NCBI GenBank assembly: GCA_029243385.1
Contig: JAQWSC010000007.1
Location: forward strand, 62,001-126,000
Source of the DNA: Flavobacteriaceae bacterium
GTDB lineage: Bacteria; Bacteroidota; Bacteroidia; Flavobacteriales; Flavobacteriaceae
Direction: 5' to 3'
Length of the DNA: 64,000 nucleotides
Part shown: positions 52,573 to 61,365 of the stretch, one piece after another
Numbering within the stretch: the first letter of the stretch is position 1
Layout: each line of letters begins with the position of its first letter
Position numbers and translations under genes: made by a program
Notes under the pieces: model-generated
Told to the model about the DNA's origin: nothing
Databases searched by the model: none
What the model saw: the letters and a program-made list of their open reading frames with translations, nothing else

Positions 52573-53967
52573 ATGAATTTCAACTTTGATGAATTTTCAA
52601 ATGCCTCAATCGAGAAGTTTGAATCGATGCTCAAAACCAACGAGGTTTTATTCTTTGACGCTGTCGAATTCGAAGAAATCATTCACCACTATATTGACTT
52701 CGGAAAGCCCATTCTGGCTCAAAAGGCAATAAAAATAGCCCTAAAACAACACCCCAGCTCCACCGAAATTCAGTTGTTACAATCTGAAATTTTAGTGATG
52801 GAAGGAAATATCAAAGACGCAGAACTCATCCTGGATCGCTTGTTTGAATTGGAAACCAACAACGAGGAAGTGTATATCCAAAAAGCGAATATTTTATCCA
52901 AAAGAAAAGAACATATTCAAGCTGTTGAGTTGCTTAAAAAAGCGCTTTACTTAGCCGAAGATCCTGTTGAAATATACTCTTTATTGGGGATGGAATATTT
53001 GTTTTTAGACAACTTTTTGCTTGCCAAAGAATCTTTTTCACGTTGCTTAGACATTGATAAATACGACTATGCTTCTCTTTACAATATTGTGTATTGTTTT
53101 GATACCCTAAAGGATCACGAAGGAGCTATTGTTTTTTTAAACAACTATCTCGATAGAACGCCTTATTGCGAAATCGCTTGGCATCAGCTTGGAAAACAGT
53201 ACACCTACAAAGAAATGTATCCTGAGGCCTTAACCGCCTTTGACTTCGCAATCATTTGTGACGAACAATTTGTGGGAGCATATTTGGAAACCGGAAAAGT
53301 TTTGGAAAAACTGGGCAAACTCAATGAGGCCATTCAAAATTATGAATTGACACTTTCATTAGAAGATCCTACGTCGTTTGCTTATTTAAGAATGGGTAAG
53401 TGCCATCTTGCCTTAGGAAACGAAGAGCTCGCTTTAAGCTTGTTCAAAAAAACCGTTCATAACGACCCTTTGCTCGATAAAGGCTGGATTTCATTGGCTG
53501 ATTTTTACATCCAAAAAAGAAAATACAAAAAAGCGCTCTGCTATCTTAAAAAGGCACTTCAAATAGATACTAGCAACATTGTCATTTGGAAACAATACGT
53601 TTTGGTCAATGAAAAACTACTTTGTTATGAAGAAGCGAGTTTGGGATACAAAGAAATTGTAAGTCTGGGGAATTACGAATTAGAAATTTGGATTAACTGG
53701 GCTCGAGTCCTACATAAATTAGGCGATTTTGACCAAGCAGTCACCACTTTGTTACAAGGTGCAGAGTTTTACCCCGAAGCTGCGGAAATCAATTACCTGC
53801 TTGCGGGAATGTACTTTTTATTAATGCAAGAACACAAGGGATTGTTTTATTTGAAAAACGCCTACCGATCGAATCCCAGAAAGTACCGCATTTTTCTCAA
53901 AGAATTTCCTACTCTTAGCAATTCAAAACTGATTAAAGAGTCACTTCCTTCATCAGAAAAGAACTAG
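52573..53967 (+). CDS. Tetratricopeptide repeat protein
   Basis: This 464-residue soluble protein is built from about a dozen TPR-like helical pairs, for example IDFGKPILAQKAIKIALKQH, AIVFLNNYLDRTPYCEIAWHQ, YPEALTAFDFAIICDEQFVG, ALSLFKKTVHNDPLLDKGW and KALCYLKKALQIDTSNIVIW. No signal peptide is present. A TTG 6 bp upstream is a possible alternative start. TPR proteins scaffold complexes; the partner is unknown. It lies upstream of the two DUF368 genes on the same strand. Confidence 0.88.
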   Translation: MNFNFDEFSNASIEKFESMLKTNEVLFFDAVEFEEIIHHYIDFGKPILAQKAIKIALKQHPSSTEIQLLQSEILVMEGNIKDAELILDRLFELETNNEEVYIQKANILSKRKEHIQAVELLKKALYLAEDPVEIYSLLGMEYLFLDNFLLAKESFSRCLDIDKYDYASLYNIVYCFDTLKDHEGAIVFLNNYLDRTPYCEIAWHQLGKQYTYKEMYPEALTAFDFAIICDEQFVGAYLETGKVLEKLGKLNEAIQNYELTLSLEDPTSFAYLRMGKCHLALGNEELALSLFKKTVHNDPLLDKGWISLADFYIQKRKYKKALCYLKKALQIDTSNIVIWKQYVLVNEKLLCYEEASLGYKEIVSLGNYELEIWINWARVLHKLGDFDQAVTTLLQGAEFYPEAAEINYLLAGMYFLLMQEHKGLFYLKNAYRSNPRKYRIFLKEFPTLSNSKLIKESLPSSEKN

Positions 53968-53973
53968 GTTTCG

Positions 53974-53981
53974 TATCTTTG
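53974..53981 (+). promoter_or_regulatory. -7 promoter box (TATCTTTG) for the DUF368/aroE genes
   Basis: This TAnnTTTG match ends 9 bp before ATG 53991 and includes the earlier in-frame TTG at 53979, so the shorter start is favoured. It should drive the two DUF368 genes and aroE, which overlap one another. Confidence 0.55.
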
Positions 53982-53990
53982 AAAAAAGTT

Positions 53991-54905
53991 ATGGCAATGA
54001 AGTCTAGCAAGTATTTTATATTGTATTTCAAGGGAGTTGCCATGGGAATGGCAGATATCATTCCGGGTGTTTCAGGAGGCACCATTGCACTAATTTCTGG
54101 AATTTATCAAGAGCTCATAGCAAGCATTGATAAAATTGACGGAGCATTTCTAAAATCCCTTTTTTCAAAACAATTTACAACCACTTGGAAAGAATACAAT
54201 CTCACGTTTTTATTGACTTTGTTTGCAGGAATAGCAACAAGCGTTCTAGCGCTAAGCCATTTTTTATATCGATTAATTGAAGAACAACCCATTGCTTTAT
54301 GGGCTTTCTTTTTTGGATTAATCGTCATCAGTGCGTTTCATATCAGTCGTCAAATTACATCCAAACACTGGAAAATTTGGTTGAGTTGTATGGTTGGGAT
54401 TGCAATTGCATACGGTATTTCTGTCCTAACTCCCTCGGGATCAGAACACGGACTTATGTATTTGTTTTTTTGTGGCATGTTTGCCATTATCGCCATGATT
54501 TTACCGGGTGTTTCGGGAGCGTTCATTTTGGTTTTATTAGGCGCTTACGAAATTACATTGGAAACCTTAGACAGGGCACAACGTCTAGACCCTGATGCCT
54601 TTGTTACTTTGTTGGTAATGGGACTGGGAGCCCTTGTTGGATTGAAGTTGTTCTCAAGAATACTGAATTGGATGTTTGATCACCACAAAAATACGACCCT
54701 TGCTACCTTAGTAGGATTTATGATTGGGTCGTTGCATAAAATTTGGCCCTGGAAACAACAAATCGCAGAGACAGAACAGTCAATAAATGTATTGCCTAAT
54801 GCGTATGACGGAGACCCACAAATTGGGGTTGCCATTGGTATGGCCGTTTTGGGGATTGGTATCATTTTGTTGTTGGAACAAATTGCTAAAAAAATTACTC
54901 CATGA
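53991..54905 (+). CDS. DUF368 membrane protein (polyprenyl-phosphate transporter family), first copy
   Basis: This 304-residue polytopic membrane protein (304 aa from ATG 53991; ATG 53997 is also possible) has the DUF368 signature GVAMGMADIIPGVSGGTIAL near the N-terminus and a second copy of it, GMFAIIAMILPGVSGAFILV, in the middle. This internal repeat is a family hallmark. DUF368 proteins of other bacteria have been shown to return undecaprenyl phosphate across the inner membrane for cell envelope synthesis. It overlaps the second DUF368 gene by 4 bp. Confidence 0.9.
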   Translation: MAMKSSKYFILYFKGVAMGMADIIPGVSGGTIALISGIYQELIASIDKIDGAFLKSLFSKQFTTTWKEYNLTFLLTLFAGIATSVLALSHFLYRLIEEQPIALWAFFFGLIVISAFHISRQITSKHWKIWLSCMVGIAIAYGISVLTPSGSEHGLMYLFFCGMFAIIAMILPGVSGAFILVLLGAYEITLETLDRAQRLDPDAFVTLLVMGLGALVGLKLFSRILNWMFDHHKNTTLATLVGFMIGSLHKIWPWKQQIAETEQSINVLPNAYDGDPQIGVAIGMAVLGIGIILLLEQIAKKITP

Positions 54906-55918
54906 TCCCCCAGACTCGAACCATACAGGATCGAATACTTCTGGTCATTAAGGGATTGGTGATGGGCGCCGCCAATAAAGTCCCAGGAGTTTCTGGAGGG
55001 ATTGTTGCTATTGTCGCTGGGTTTTATGAAGAATTTATTGGCTCCCTAAAAAAGTTTGACACAAAAGCGTTTCAACACCTAAAAAAACTTCAATTTTCGA
55101 AATTTTTCAACCATGTAAATGGTGGTTTTCTGGGGTTGTTGTTTTTGGGAATGATCATTAGCTATTTTAGCATTTCTCGTTTGTTGGATTTGGCATTGAT
55201 ACACTACGAAATTCAAGTTTGGGGGTTGTTTTTCGGAATGATTTTAGGCTCTGCTTATATTTTATTGAAAGATTTTGGCAAATGGAATCGAAGTACCGTT
55301 GCATTTGCTGTTATGGGGTTGGTAACAGGTTTAACACTGAGTTTTATTGAGCCCGCAAAAGGCAATGATCATTTGTTGTTTGTGTTCGTGTGTGGCGTAA
55401 TTGGCGTTACAGGTATGACGTTACCCGGACTGTCGGGCTCCTTTTTGGTGCTGCTCCTAGGTAATTATGTGCTATTGCTTGTTGACTCAGTGAATGCTCT
55501 TTTTGAAACAATCACCAGCCTTCTTCGCGGAGATTTTGATAGCGCTTTTTCCTCAAAACAAGTGTACTATTTAAAAATCATTACTTCGTTTTCGTTAGGC
55601 TCATTAACGGGGCTTATCAGCCTATCGCATTTACTGCATTATCTTTTAAAAAACTTTAAAAACAACACTAACGCTATTTTGATAGGGTTTATTTCGGGTT
55701 CCTTGGGAGTGGTTTGGCCATGGAAAGAAACCCTTTACAGACTCGGAGTCAATCAAGAAGTACTGTTAAATTCTGGAGGGAAGCCCGTAGTAAGTAATTA
55801 TGTTCGCTACCTTCCTGAAATTGAAAACAGCACCACTTGGTGGACAATTCTTTGTATTATTGTAGGAGCAATCATTGTCGTTGTATTGGAATATTATGGA
55901 CACAAAAAAAGAACTTAA
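54902..55918 (+). CDS. DUF368 membrane protein (polyprenyl-phosphate transporter family), second copy
   Basis: This 338-residue paralogue of the preceding gene has the repeated signatures GLVMGAANKVPGVSGGIVAI and GVIGVTGMTLPGLSGSFLVL, with about eight membrane segments. It starts within the stop of the first copy (ATGA) and ends overlapping aroE by 23 bp. The two copies differ at many positions, including charged residues around the signature, so they may form a heteromer or have different lipid or ion preferences. That is inference. Confidence 0.9.
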   Translation: MIPQTRTIQDRILLVIKGLVMGAANKVPGVSGGIVAIVAGFYEEFIGSLKKFDTKAFQHLKKLQFSKFFNHVNGGFLGLLFLGMIISYFSISRLLDLALIHYEIQVWGLFFGMILGSAYILLKDFGKWNRSTVAFAVMGLVTGLTLSFIEPAKGNDHLLFVFVCGVIGVTGMTLPGLSGSFLVLLLGNYVLLLVDSVNALFETITSLLRGDFDSAFSSKQVYYLKIITSFSLGSLTGLISLSHLLHYLLKNFKNNTNAILIGFISGSLGVVWPWKETLYRLGVNQEVLLNSGGKPVVSNYVRYLPEIENSTTWWTILCIIVGAIIVVVLEYYGHKKRT

Positions 55919-56645
55919 GCTTTTTGGTTTGCTTGGAAGGAACATCAGTTATTCCTTTTCCAAAGGGTATTTTGAAAAAAAATTCGAAACACTAAAACTA
56001 GAAAATTACGACTATATTAATTTTGATATTTCCTCAATAGAAGAATTCAGTTCGTTGTGGAAAAAACACACTATATCCGGAATGAATGTAACCATTCCTT
56101 ATAAAGAAGAAGTGATATCAAAATTGGACTCCCTAGATGCAACGGCTGCCGCAATAGGAGCTGTAAACACCATCAAACTTTTGTCGGATGGGACGTTACG
56201 CGGATACAATACCGATTGTGTTGGGTTTAGAGACAGCCTAGAGCCCCTACTCGATTCCCATCATCAGAAGGCGTTGCTTTTAGGAACTGGAGGTGCTTCA
56301 AAAGCTGTCGCTTATGTATTGGAACAATTAGGAATTGAGTACCAATACGTCTCTCGAAAAAAATCAAAATCTCAGTTGACCTATAACGAACTTACCGAAT
56401 CTGTCATGGTCGATCACGCTGTCATTATCAACTGTTCGCCTCTGGGAACATTTCCAAAAATCGAGGAAAAACCGGATATTCCCTTCGAATTTCTTACAGC
56501 GAATCACTTGTTGTTTGATCTCATTTACAATCCTTCGAAAACAACATTTTTAAAAATAGGCGAAGAAAAAGGATGTAAAATTCAGAACGGTTATGACATG
56601 TTGGTAGGTCAGGCTGAAGCTTCTTGGGACTTGTGGTCTTCATAA
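55896..56645 (+). CDS. aroE: Shikimate dehydrogenase
   Basis: This 249-residue NADP-dependent enzyme reduces 3-dehydroshikimate in aromatic amino acid synthesis. It has FGLLGRNISYSFSKGYF, GMNVTIPYKEEVISKLD with the catalytic Lys, GAVNTIK, GYNTDCVGF, the Rossmann loop LLGTGGASKAVAYVL and GYDMLVGQAEASW. The start at 55896 is chosen because the seven upstream codons belong to the overlapping DUF368 gene. A 23-bp overlap implies coupled translation. Confidence 0.95.
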   Translation: MDTKKELKLFGLLGRNISYSFSKGYFEKKFETLKLENYDYINFDISSIEEFSSLWKKHTISGMNVTIPYKEEVISKLDSLDATAAAIGAVNTIKLLSDGTLRGYNTDCVGFRDSLEPLLDSHHQKALLLGTGGASKAVAYVLEQLGIEYQYVSRKKSKSQLTYNELTESVMVDHAVIINCSPLGTFPKIEEKPDIPFEFLTANHLLFDLIYNPSKTTFLKIGEEKGCKIQNGYDMLVGQAEASWDLWSS

Positions 56646-56716
56646 CTCAAATTCTTTTTCATCTAAAAAGGAATCCTTATATTAGAGGTTGAATTCAATT
56701 TCTAAATGACTTACTT

Positions 56717-58564
56717 ATGGTGGATATCGACCAAAACGAACTGCAACCAGCAGCCGACGAACCAACGAACCTTGAACCCAAAAAGGCCTCTTATAGCGAA
56801 ACAAAACAAGTAAATAAAGCTGTTCAAACATCGGATGAAAAGACTACTGATGCGCTTCCAAAAAATTATTCAGAAAAGAGCTTTGAAGAACTTATTTTGC
56901 TTTTTGAAAAACTCCTCAAAGCAGATAAAATTTCATCTGTCAAAGAAGATGCTGAACTCATACGGTCTACTTTCAACCAAAAGTACAGTGATATTTTTGA
57001 AGAAAAAAAGGCCGCATTCCTCAAAGAGGGTGGTAATGAAATAGACTTTGAATATCAAATAAGAGAGAAAAGAACTTTTGACAAACTTTTTCAAGAATAC
57101 AAAAGAAAACGCACGGATCATTACAAATCCGTAGAACAAAATCTTAAAGAAAATTTAGAAAAACGAAAAGCACTTATTGAAGAACTCAAAAGTCTAATAG
57201 GTATTGATCAAAGTATTAATACTACCTATCAACAATTCAAAAAACTTCAAGAATCGTGGAGAAACGTTGGAGCCATTCCTAGAACCGAAGCCAATAATAT
57301 CTGGAAGACCTACCACCACCATGTTGAGCGTTTTTATGATTTCTTACACCTCAATCGGGAATTAAGAGAATTGGATTTTAAGTTCAATTTTGAGCAAAAA
57401 ACAATGCTCATCGAGCAAGCTGAAAAATTAATAGAACATCCCGATCCTTCGAGGAGTTTTAGGGATTTACAGCGTCTTCACAGGCGGTGGAAAGATGAAT
57501 TGGGGCCTGTGGCCAAAGAACACAAAGACGCCTTGTGGGAACGGTTTAGTGCTGCTACCAAAAAAGTGCATGCCAACCGACAATTTTACCTCGAAAACCA
57601 AGAAATTATTTTCAAAGAAAACCTTGCAAAAAAAAATGCGCTCATTGGTGAAATGGAACAAATGCTTTCCCAAAATCCAACATCTCACCGCGAGTGGAGT
57701 CAATTATCAAAATCGTTTGAGGAATTACGAGAAACTTTCTTTACCACCGGAAAAGTTCCTAAATCTGAAAACAGCAACATATGGGGAAAGTTCAAAGAAT
57801 TGCTTCGCGCTTTTAATAAAAAAAGAAATGTTTTTTACAAATATATCAAAAAAGAATCTGCGAAAAACTTAGAGTTAAAAAGAGCCTTGATTGCAAAAGT
57901 TGACGAATTGAAGGACAGCAAAGACTTTAAAACCACTACACCTCTTATCATCCAACTACAAAAAGACTGGAAAGAAATTGGCGCTGTAGATCGTAAACAC
58001 AGGGAAAAAGTTTGGAAGCAATTTAAAGCGGCATGCAACCACTATTTCAATCAAATGGATGCCAGTCGCAATCAAGAGTCGCAAGAGCATTTGGATAATT
58101 TGGAAAAGAAACAAGCTATTCTTGATGCACTCACTAAATTGACAGAAAATGAGGAGGACTCAAAAAAAATGAAAGTTGCCATTGAAGAGTATATAAACGA
58201 TTGGAAACAAATCGGTGATGTTCCCCGAAAAAACAACAACATCCAAAATCACTTCAACACCTTACTCAAAAAATGTTATGAGAAGTCTGGAGTCAAAAAA
58301 TCAGAGGTTGCCAAAATAATGTATGATAACAAACTTCAATTGATTGAAGGCAATCAAAACGCTATTAATAAAGAACTCATCTCGATTCAGAAAAAAATAG
58401 ATGATACTAAAAATGAATTGAATCAACTGGAAAACAATCTTCAATTCTTTGCCGATGGCTCAGAAGACAGTCCTTTGGTCAAAAAAGTTCATGCGGATAT
58501 TAAAAAACATCAGAAAAACTTAGAAATACTAAGCCGGAAGAAAAGCCAGCTTAAGGGAATTTGA
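56717..58564 (+). CDS. DUF349 repeat protein
   Basis: This 615-residue, highly charged, mostly helical protein has an acidic N-terminus (about 1-60) without a signal. It contains about five DUF349 repeats, recognisable by W-x2-[IV]G-x-[IV]-x-[RK] patterns: LQESWRNVGAIPRTEANNIW, RRWKDELGPVAKEHKDALW, FFTTGKVPKSENSNIWGKF, KDWKEIGAVDRKHREKVW and NDWKQIGDVPRKNNNIQNHF. A coiled coil ends the protein. The role of DUF349 proteins is unknown. It lies between aroE and the convergent mazG with 1 bp between the stops. Confidence 0.88.
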   Translation: MVDIDQNELQPAADEPTNLEPKKASYSETKQVNKAVQTSDEKTTDALPKNYSEKSFEELILLFEKLLKADKISSVKEDAELIRSTFNQKYSDIFEEKKAAFLKEGGNEIDFEYQIREKRTFDKLFQEYKRKRTDHYKSVEQNLKENLEKRKALIEELKSLIGIDQSINTTYQQFKKLQESWRNVGAIPRTEANNIWKTYHHHVERFYDFLHLNRELRELDFKFNFEQKTMLIEQAEKLIEHPDPSRSFRDLQRLHRRWKDELGPVAKEHKDALWERFSAATKKVHANRQFYLENQEIIFKENLAKKNALIGEMEQMLSQNPTSHREWSQLSKSFEELRETFFTTGKVPKSENSNIWGKFKELLRAFNKKRNVFYKYIKKESAKNLELKRALIAKVDELKDSKDFKTTTPLIIQLQKDWKEIGAVDRKHREKVWKQFKAACNHYFNQMDASRNQESQEHLDNLEKKQAILDALTKLTENEEDSKKMKVAIEEYINDWKQIGDVPRKNNNIQNHFNTLLKKCYEKSGVKKSEVAKIMYDNKLQLIEGNQNAINKELISIQKKIDDTKNELNQLENNLQFFADGSEDSPLVKKVHADIKKHQKNLEILSRKKSQLKGI

Positions 58565-58565
58565 A

Positions 58566-59345
58566 TCAACTCTTGGTTTTTGACTGTTGCCAAAGACTTT
58601 CCATTTCTTCTAAAGAAAGTTCATCAATCGTTTTTCCTTTTTTGTGTACTTGGTTTTCCATAAAATGAAACCGTTTTAAAAACTTTTTATTAGTGCGTTC
58701 TAGTGCATCTTCGGCATTGATTCCTAAAAATCGGGCGTAGTTAATCATAGAAAACAGCACGTCTCCAAACTCCGCTTCTTGACGGGCAAGGGATCCTGTC
58801 ATTACTTCACTGTGAAGTTCGTCTAACTCCTCATCCAATTTGCTTTTAACATCTTTGATATGTTTCCAATCAAAACCTACTCCAACAGCTTTGTCCTGAA
58901 TTCTACTCGCTTTGACCAATGCGGGTAAACTCTTGGGAACTCCATCAAAAACACTTTTTTTGCCTTCTTTTAATTTCAATTTTTCCCAGTTTTTTTTAAC
59001 TGTTTCTTCGTCGGTGGCAGAAACATCACCATATACATGAGGATGTCTAAAAATAAGTTTTTTAGAAATCGCTTCAGCTACATCCGAAATATCAAAATCA
59101 TTCGTTTCACTTGCAATTTTGGAGTAAAAAATAATATGGAGAAGCAAATCACCCAACTCGCCTTTTATCCCTTCCAAATCTTTGTCCAAAATAGCATCGC
59201 CAAGCTCGTAGGTTTCTTCAATTGTCAAATGACGAAGACTTTCAAAGGTTTGCTTTTGATCCCAAGGACACTTTTCGCGAAGTTCGTCCATAATGGTTAG
59301 CAATTTATCAAGTGATGCTAACTGTTTTTTACGATCAGAAGTCAT
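58566..59345 (-). CDS. mazG: Nucleoside triphosphate pyrophosphohydrolase MazG
   Basis: This 259-residue all-alpha NTP-PPase hydrolyses nucleoside triphosphates, cleaning the pool of non-canonical or excess nucleotides. It has tandem MazG domains: LREKCPWDQKQTFESLRHLT with EETYELGDAI and GELGDLLLHIIFYSKIA in the first, and GVGFDWKHIKDVKSKLDEEL with AEFGDVLFSMINYARFLG in the second. The glutamate-rich E-x2-E...E-x2-D metal sites are visible. It begins next to the def stop in a mazG-def-ruvX operon. Confidence 0.95.
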   Translation of the reverse strand: MTSDRKKQLASLDKLLTIMDELREKCPWDQKQTFESLRHLTIEETYELGDAILDKDLEGIKGELGDLLLHIIFYSKIASETNDFDISDVAEAISKKLIFRHPHVYGDVSATDEETVKKNWEKLKLKEGKKSVFDGVPKSLPALVKASRIQDKAVGVGFDWKHIKDVKSKLDEELDELHSEVMTGSLARQEAEFGDVLFSMINYARFLGINAEDALERTNKKFLKRFHFMENQVHKKGKTIDELSLEEMESLWQQSKTKS

Positions 59346-59936
59346 TTACAGCTGTATTTTTTTGGATGGAAATCGCATGAGATAATCTACTTTTACTTTT
59401 CCTTTGGAAATGTTAACCAATCGATTTTTAATCAATCGTTTTTTAAGAGGGCTGAGTTTATCCGTAAACAAAATCCCTTCGATATGATCGTATTCATGCT
59501 GAACCACTCGAGCCGATATCCCATTCAATTCCAACTCTTGTTTTTCAAAATTTTCGTCTAAAAACTCAATTGTAATATCAAACAATCTATCGACATCTTC
59601 ACGCACATTGGGGATACTCAAGCAACCTTCATTGAAAGATTCTGTGATTCCAAATCGAGAGGTAATTACTGGATTGATGAATACTTTTTTAAAGGATCGC
59701 AATTCTTTTTGTTCGATAGGATCCAAATCGGGATCAGCGGCAAACGGTTGCGCATCTACTAAAAATAATCGGATGGGCAATCCAATTTGAGGTGCAGCAA
59801 GCCCAACACCTTGAGCAGCATACATCGTCTCCCACATATTGTCAATAAGGGTGGTCAACTCGGGATAATTGGCGTCAATATCTTTTGCTTTGGCTCTAAG
59901 AACAGGGTCGCCGTATGCGACTATCGGTAAAATCAT
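59346..59936 (-). CDS. def: Peptide deformylase
   Basis: This 196-residue enzyme removes the formyl group from nascent polypeptides before Map acts. All three motifs are present: GVGLAAPQIG (Gln50), EGCLS (metal Cys105) and QHEYDH (His147, catalytic Glu148, His151). It overlaps the upstream ruvX by 4 bp, and its stop codon is directly adjacent to the mazG ATG. Confidence 0.97.
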   Translation of the reverse strand: MILPIVAYGDPVLRAKAKDIDANYPELTTLIDNMWETMYAAQGVGLAAPQIGLPIRLFLVDAQPFAADPDLDPIEQKELRSFKKVFINPVITSRFGITESFNEGCLSIPNVREDVDRLFDITIEFLDENFEKQELELNGISARVVQHEYDHIEGILFTDKLSPLKKRLIKNRLVNISKGKVKVDYLMRFPSKKIQL

Positions 59937-60358
59937 TTCAATGGTGTTTTTTGTTGATCTAAATAGCTTTGTAAAATTAGAGTTGCACTAATTTCATCAA
60001 TCGCTTCTTTTTGTTTTCGGTGCTTTTTTTTTGCGCCACTGTCAATAAGCGATTGTTTTGCCATTTTGGAGGTAAAGCGTTCATCTACTCTAGTTAGAGC
60101 AATTTGGGGAAACAAGTGGCTCAATCGTTCTAAAAAAGAAGCAATATACGGCTCACTTTCAGAGTCTTGAAAATTCATTTGATAGGGTTTTCCTATTACA
60201 AAGCCCACAACTTTTTCTTTGGAAACGTATTCTTTCAAAAAATCTTCTAGTTGATGCGTTTGAACCGTTGTAAGTCCAGAAGCTATCAGCTGCATCGGAT
60301 CTGTAACCGCTATTCCGCATCGCTTAAGTCCAAAATCAATCGCAAGGATTTGCCCCAT
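59933..60358 (-). CDS. ruvX: Holliday junction resolvase-like / rRNA maturation nuclease RuvX (YqgF)
   Basis: This 141-residue RNase H-fold protein has LAIDFGLKRCGIAVTDPMQL at the N-terminus (first catalytic Asp), FVIGKPYQMNF and VDERFTSKMAKQSL. YqgF is thought to process pre-16S rRNA and resembles Holliday junction resolvases. It is the first gene of the ruvX-def-mazG run, and its stop overlaps the def start. Its -7 box ends 7 bp before the ATG, so the mRNA may be nearly leaderless. Confidence 0.94.
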   Translation of the reverse strand: MGQILAIDFGLKRCGIAVTDPMQLIASGLTTVQTHQLEDFLKEYVSKEKVVGFVIGKPYQMNFQDSESEPYIASFLERLSHLFPQIALTRVDERFTSKMAKQSLIDSGAKKKHRKQKEAIDEISATLILQSYLDQQKTPLK

Positions 60359-60365
60359 AGTTATA

Positions 60366-60373
60366 CAAAAATA
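60366..60373 (-). promoter_or_regulatory. -7 promoter box (TATTTTTG) for ruvX-def-mazG
   Basis: This minus-strand TAnnTTTG match ends 7 bp from the ruvX ATG, which implies a very short or absent 5' leader. Confidence 0.5.
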
Positions 60374-60450
60374 AGATTAAAATTGTTACATTTCTATATT
60401 CCATTCCGTTATTTGAGGGAAGGCTGTATCTTTAGCAAAAAATATTTCGA

Positions 60451-61266
60451 ATGTCATCATTACAATTTACCATAGAGGCCGCTTGGGACAACCGCGAACT
60501 ACTAAAAACTGAAGAAACACAAACTGCAATTCGTTCCGTAATTTCGGAATTGGACGAAGGGAAACTCCGCGTGGCCGAACCCACTACCGATGGTTGGAAA
60601 GTCAATGAATGGGTGAAAAAAGCCGTAGTACTATATTTTCCTATTCAACAAATGGAAACTATCGAAGCCGGACCCATGGAATTTCACGATAAAATCCCTT
60701 TAAAAAGAAATTATGCTGAAAAAGGAATTCGAGTCGTTCCCCATGCAGTAGCGCGTCACGGTGCTTATATTTCAAAAGGAGTCATTCTGATGCCTAGCTA
60801 TGTAAATATCGGTGCGTATGTTGACGAAGGAAGCATGGTTGATACTTGGGCAACAGTTGGTAGCTGTGCTCAAATTGGAAAAAATGTTCATCTCAGTGGA
60901 GGGGTTGGAATTGGTGGTGTCTTAGAACCATTACAAGCAGCTCCTGTTATCATTGGAGACAATGCCTTTATAGGTTCGCGATGTATTGTTGTAGAAGGAG
61001 TCCGTGTTGGAGAAGAAGCCGTATTGGGAGCCAATGTGGTACTTACAGCTTCTACAAAAATTATTGATGTTACAGGTGAAAAACCAATTGAAGTCAAAGG
61101 ATATGTTCCCCCTCGTTCTGTGGTAATTCCAGGCAGTTACACCAAGACGTTTAAAGCAGGAGATTTTCAAGTTCCATGTGCTTTAATCATTGGAACTCGC
61201 AAAGAAAGCACCAACAAAAAGACTTCATTAAACGATGCTTTAAGAGAATACAACGTTTCGGCTTAA
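60451..61266 (+). CDS. dapD: 2,3,4,5-tetrahydropyridine-2,6-dicarboxylate N-succinyltransferase
   Basis: This 271-residue enzyme is in the succinylase branch of lysine/diaminopimelate synthesis. It has a helical N-terminus and a left-handed beta-helix of hexapeptide repeats: GVILMPSYVNIGAYVDEGSM, WATVGSCAQIGKNVHLSGGV, PVIIGDNAFIGSRCIVVEGV and RVGEEAVLGANVVLTAST. The length and C-terminal KESTNKKTSLNDALREYNV match DapD. Diaminopimelate is needed for peptidoglycan. Confidence 0.96.
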   Translation: MSSLQFTIEAAWDNRELLKTEETQTAIRSVISELDEGKLRVAEPTTDGWKVNEWVKKAVVLYFPIQQMETIEAGPMEFHDKIPLKRNYAEKGIRVVPHAVARHGAYISKGVILMPSYVNIGAYVDEGSMVDTWATVGSCAQIGKNVHLSGGVGIGGVLEPLQAAPVIIGDNAFIGSRCIVVEGVRVGEEAVLGANVVLTASTKIIDVTGEKPIEVKGYVPPRSVVIPGSYTKTFKAGDFQVPCALIIGTRKESTNKKTSLNDALREYNVSA

Positions 61267-61306
61267 TTAAGTTTGGAGCCAGTGTTTTTATTCCGCAAAT
61301 TATCGA

Positions 61307-61314
61307 TAGTTTTG
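61307..61314 (+). promoter_or_regulatory. -7 promoter box (TAGTTTTG) for the fused glycosyltransferase
   Basis: This TAnnTTTG match lies 41 bp after the dapD stop and 51 bp before the TTG start. No clear -33 TTG at the expected spacing was found. Confidence 0.4.
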
Positions 61315-61365
61315 TTTGTATTGATTTTTATACATTTCAGTTTTAACTAAATTAAAATCAACCTT

